Positions 63,010 through 64,000 of a DNA stretch of 64,000 bases are shown piece after piece. This DNA is from an uncultured Alphaproteobacteria bacterium (lineage in GTDB: Bacteria; Pseudomonadota; Alphaproteobacteria; UBA2966). The stretch lies in assembly GCA_958295725.1 (NCBI GenBank), contig OY282368.1, forward strand, positions 2,688,001 to 2,752,000, in the 5' to 3' direction. Position numbers and translations under genes: made by a program. The notes under the pieces are model-generated. The model saw only the letters and a list, made by a program, of their open reading frames with translations. It was not told the origin of the DNA and searched no databases. How positions within the stretch are numbered: position 1 is the stretch's first letter; each line of letters starts with the position of its first letter.

Positions 63010-63540
63010 CTATCGCGCGTGCCGGGGGACGACGAAATCCACCAGCCGCGCCCGCCCGCGCGCGACCTCGGACCACGAACGCGCATCGACGGACAGGACG
63101 GCGAGCGCGGCCGTCGGAAACTTCGCGCGCATCTCGTCGGACGGCCCGCCCGCCCGCCCGTCGTCCGCGTCCGCGTCGAGCCGGATCGCCAACTCCTGTA
63201 TTCCCGGGTTGTGGGCGATGACGAGGAGGCGCCCGACCCCGTCGGGGACGCGGCGAACCGCCCGCAGGAGCCGGTCGGAGGACGCCAGATACAGGCCCCG
63301 CGTCGCGCTCGACCGGATCTCCCCGTCGATCGACTCGCGCGCCAGTTTCCACGTCTCGCGCACGCGGCGCGCGGCGGAACACATCACGAGGTCCGGGACC
63401 AAGCCGTTGCGTTCGATGTAGCCGCCCATGCGCCGCGCCGCCTTCCGCCCCCGCGCGCCGAGCGGCCGGTCGAAGTCGTCGAGGACGGGATCGTCCCAGC
63501 TCGATTTGGCGTGGCGCATGAGAAGCAGGGTTTTGGACAT
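63010..63540 (-). CDS. sixA: Phosphohistidine phosphatase SixA-type histidine phosphatase
   Basis: A 176-residue branch-1 histidine phosphatase. The catalytic LLMRHAKSSWDD is at residues 6-17 (RHAKS is the SixA form of RHG), and the second histidine is in VIAHNPGIQEL. SixA removes phosphate from phosphohistidines in regulatory proteins. The start at MSKTLLLMRHAK is the natural one; the open frame upstream has no coding character. Confidence 0.92.
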   Translation of the reverse strand: MSKTLLLMRHAKSSWDDPVLDDFDRPLGARGRKAARRMGGYIERNGLVPDLVMCSAARRVRETWKLARESIDGEIRSSATRGLYLASSDRLLRAVRRVPDGVGRLLVIAHNPGIQELAIRLDADADDGRAGGPSDEMRAKFPTAALAVLSVDARSWSEVARGRARLVDFVVPRHAR

Positions 63541-63637
63541 TCGACCGGAACCGTTCGCGCCGCCCGCCGGGGGCTCTGACGCCCGGGCGCCAGCCGTGAC
63601 AATATACCGGGATCGGGCGGGCGGGGAGGAGACCGGA

Positions 63638-63697
63638 ATGGCGGACACGACCTTTTCGACAAACATCGGCGGCGACATCGAGCCGGCAGCGGGGTAG
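63638..63697 (+). CDS. Possible 19-residue leader or small protein
   Basis: ATG behind a strong GGGGAGGAGACCGG ribosome site opens 19 codons (MADTTFSTNIGGDIEPAAG) ending in TAG, 75 bp before the MFS gene. It has no known motif. The ribosome site is better than any other in this region, so translation is plausible, but it may also be a chance frame. Confidence 0.3.
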   Translation: MADTTFSTNIGGDIEPAAG

Positions 63698-63772
63698 CGG
63701 TCGCGCGCGGACGGGCCGCGCCGGCGCGCGGAAGCCCCCCTCCACCGTTCGACCGGACGCCGGACGCATCGC

Positions 63773-64000
63773 ATGTACGTGTCGGGATTCACCATCCGTT
63801 CGCGGGACGGGTTCCGTCCGGGTCCCGGCGCCCGCCTGTCGCTGTTCTACTGGTGCCTGTTCCTGGTCATCGGGATCCACGCGCCCTTCTGGCCGGTGTG
63901 GCTGCAAGGCCGGGGAATGACGGCCGCCGAGATCGGCGTTCTGCTCGCGGCCGGCATATGGGTGAAGGTGTTCGCCAATCCGCTCATCGGGCACGTGGTG
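63773..64000 (+). CDS. MFS transporter, LacY/nucleoside-permease-like (MFS_1_like), 3' end cut by window edge
   Basis: The first 76 codons are visible. After a basic N-terminus, LSLFYWCLFLVIGIHAPFWP and VWLQGRGMTAAEIGVLLAAG are typical of the MFS_1_like/HcaT group, with helix 1 followed by the loop and helix 2 (WVKVFANPLIGHVV). The substrate cannot be judged. It is divergent from sixA; the 230-bp gap holds the small frame at 63638 and a possible AATATA element. Confidence 0.8.
   Translation, partial: MYVSGFTIRSRDGFRPGPGARLSLFYWCLFLVIGIHAPFWPVWLQGRGMTAAEIGVLLAAGIWVKVFANPLIGHVV

Overview
The window is high-GC DNA that looks like an alphaproteobacterium, probably of the Rhodospirillales type. 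The basis is gene order: gph divergent from glmU-glmS, dsbA-like next to smc, argD-argF, and a class II DAHP synthase. This is inference from layout and protein style, not from a marker gene.

Region 1 (1 to about 21,270, all minus strand) is a surface-sugar biosynthesis island. Read 5' to 3' from high to low coordinates it holds: a broken formyltransferase; a NeuB-family nonulosonate synthase; a glutamine-dependent asparagine synthase; a truncated hisH; a small coiled-coil membrane protein; a formyltransferase; a Gfo/Idh oxidoreductase; a methyltransferase; a WbuX/PseA-type amidotransferase with its HisH and HisF partners; a second WbuX/PseA-type protein; a second coiled-coil protein; an acyl carrier protein with an SDR, an AMP-forming ligase and a GNAT; two DegT aminotransferases; an epimerase; two SpsF-like cytidylyltransferases; and a second Gfo/Idh protein cut by the window edge. 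Most neighbours overlap by 4 to 7 bases, so the set is probably translated as one or a few long operons. Together they suggest a CMP-activated, amidinated and N-acylated nonulosonic-acid-like sugar. No glycosyltransferase, flippase or polymerase lies in the window.

The most unusual signal is in this island. Three single genes (two copies of a DUF1640-like coiled-coil gene and one methyltransferase) each sit between two direct copies of the 3' coding end of the gene upstream of them (41, 73 and 93 bp; 93, 88 and 82 percent identical). The two coiled-coil copies also share sequence just outside the gene: a Shine-Dalgarno leader, and an RTGACCGGC motif exactly 10 nt after the stop codon. This looks like repeated insertion of single-gene cassettes at gene ends.

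Region 2 (21.3 to 23.5 kb) is the island border: a transposase fragment, short repeats, an amidohydrolase and tRNA-Val(CAC).

Region 3 (23.5 to 56.3 kb) is mostly core metabolism: gph, glmU, glmS, an MFS transporter, an aldehyde dehydrogenase, glutathione reductase, DAHP synthase, nicotinate phosphoribosyltransferase, a quinone-oxidoreductase-like protein, nadE, cysS, trmJ, a sulfatase, smc, a DsbA-family protein, a cation/proton antiporter, an MscS channel, argD, argF, argE, trkH, folE and apaG.

Region 4 (56.4 to 62.2 kb) is a second accessory block. A type III restriction-modification pair abuts and partly overlaps tRNA-Gly(CCC), and is followed by a membrane-anchored pentapeptide-repeat protein. 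The window ends with a methyltransferase, a SixA-type phosphatase and the start of a divergent MFS transporter.
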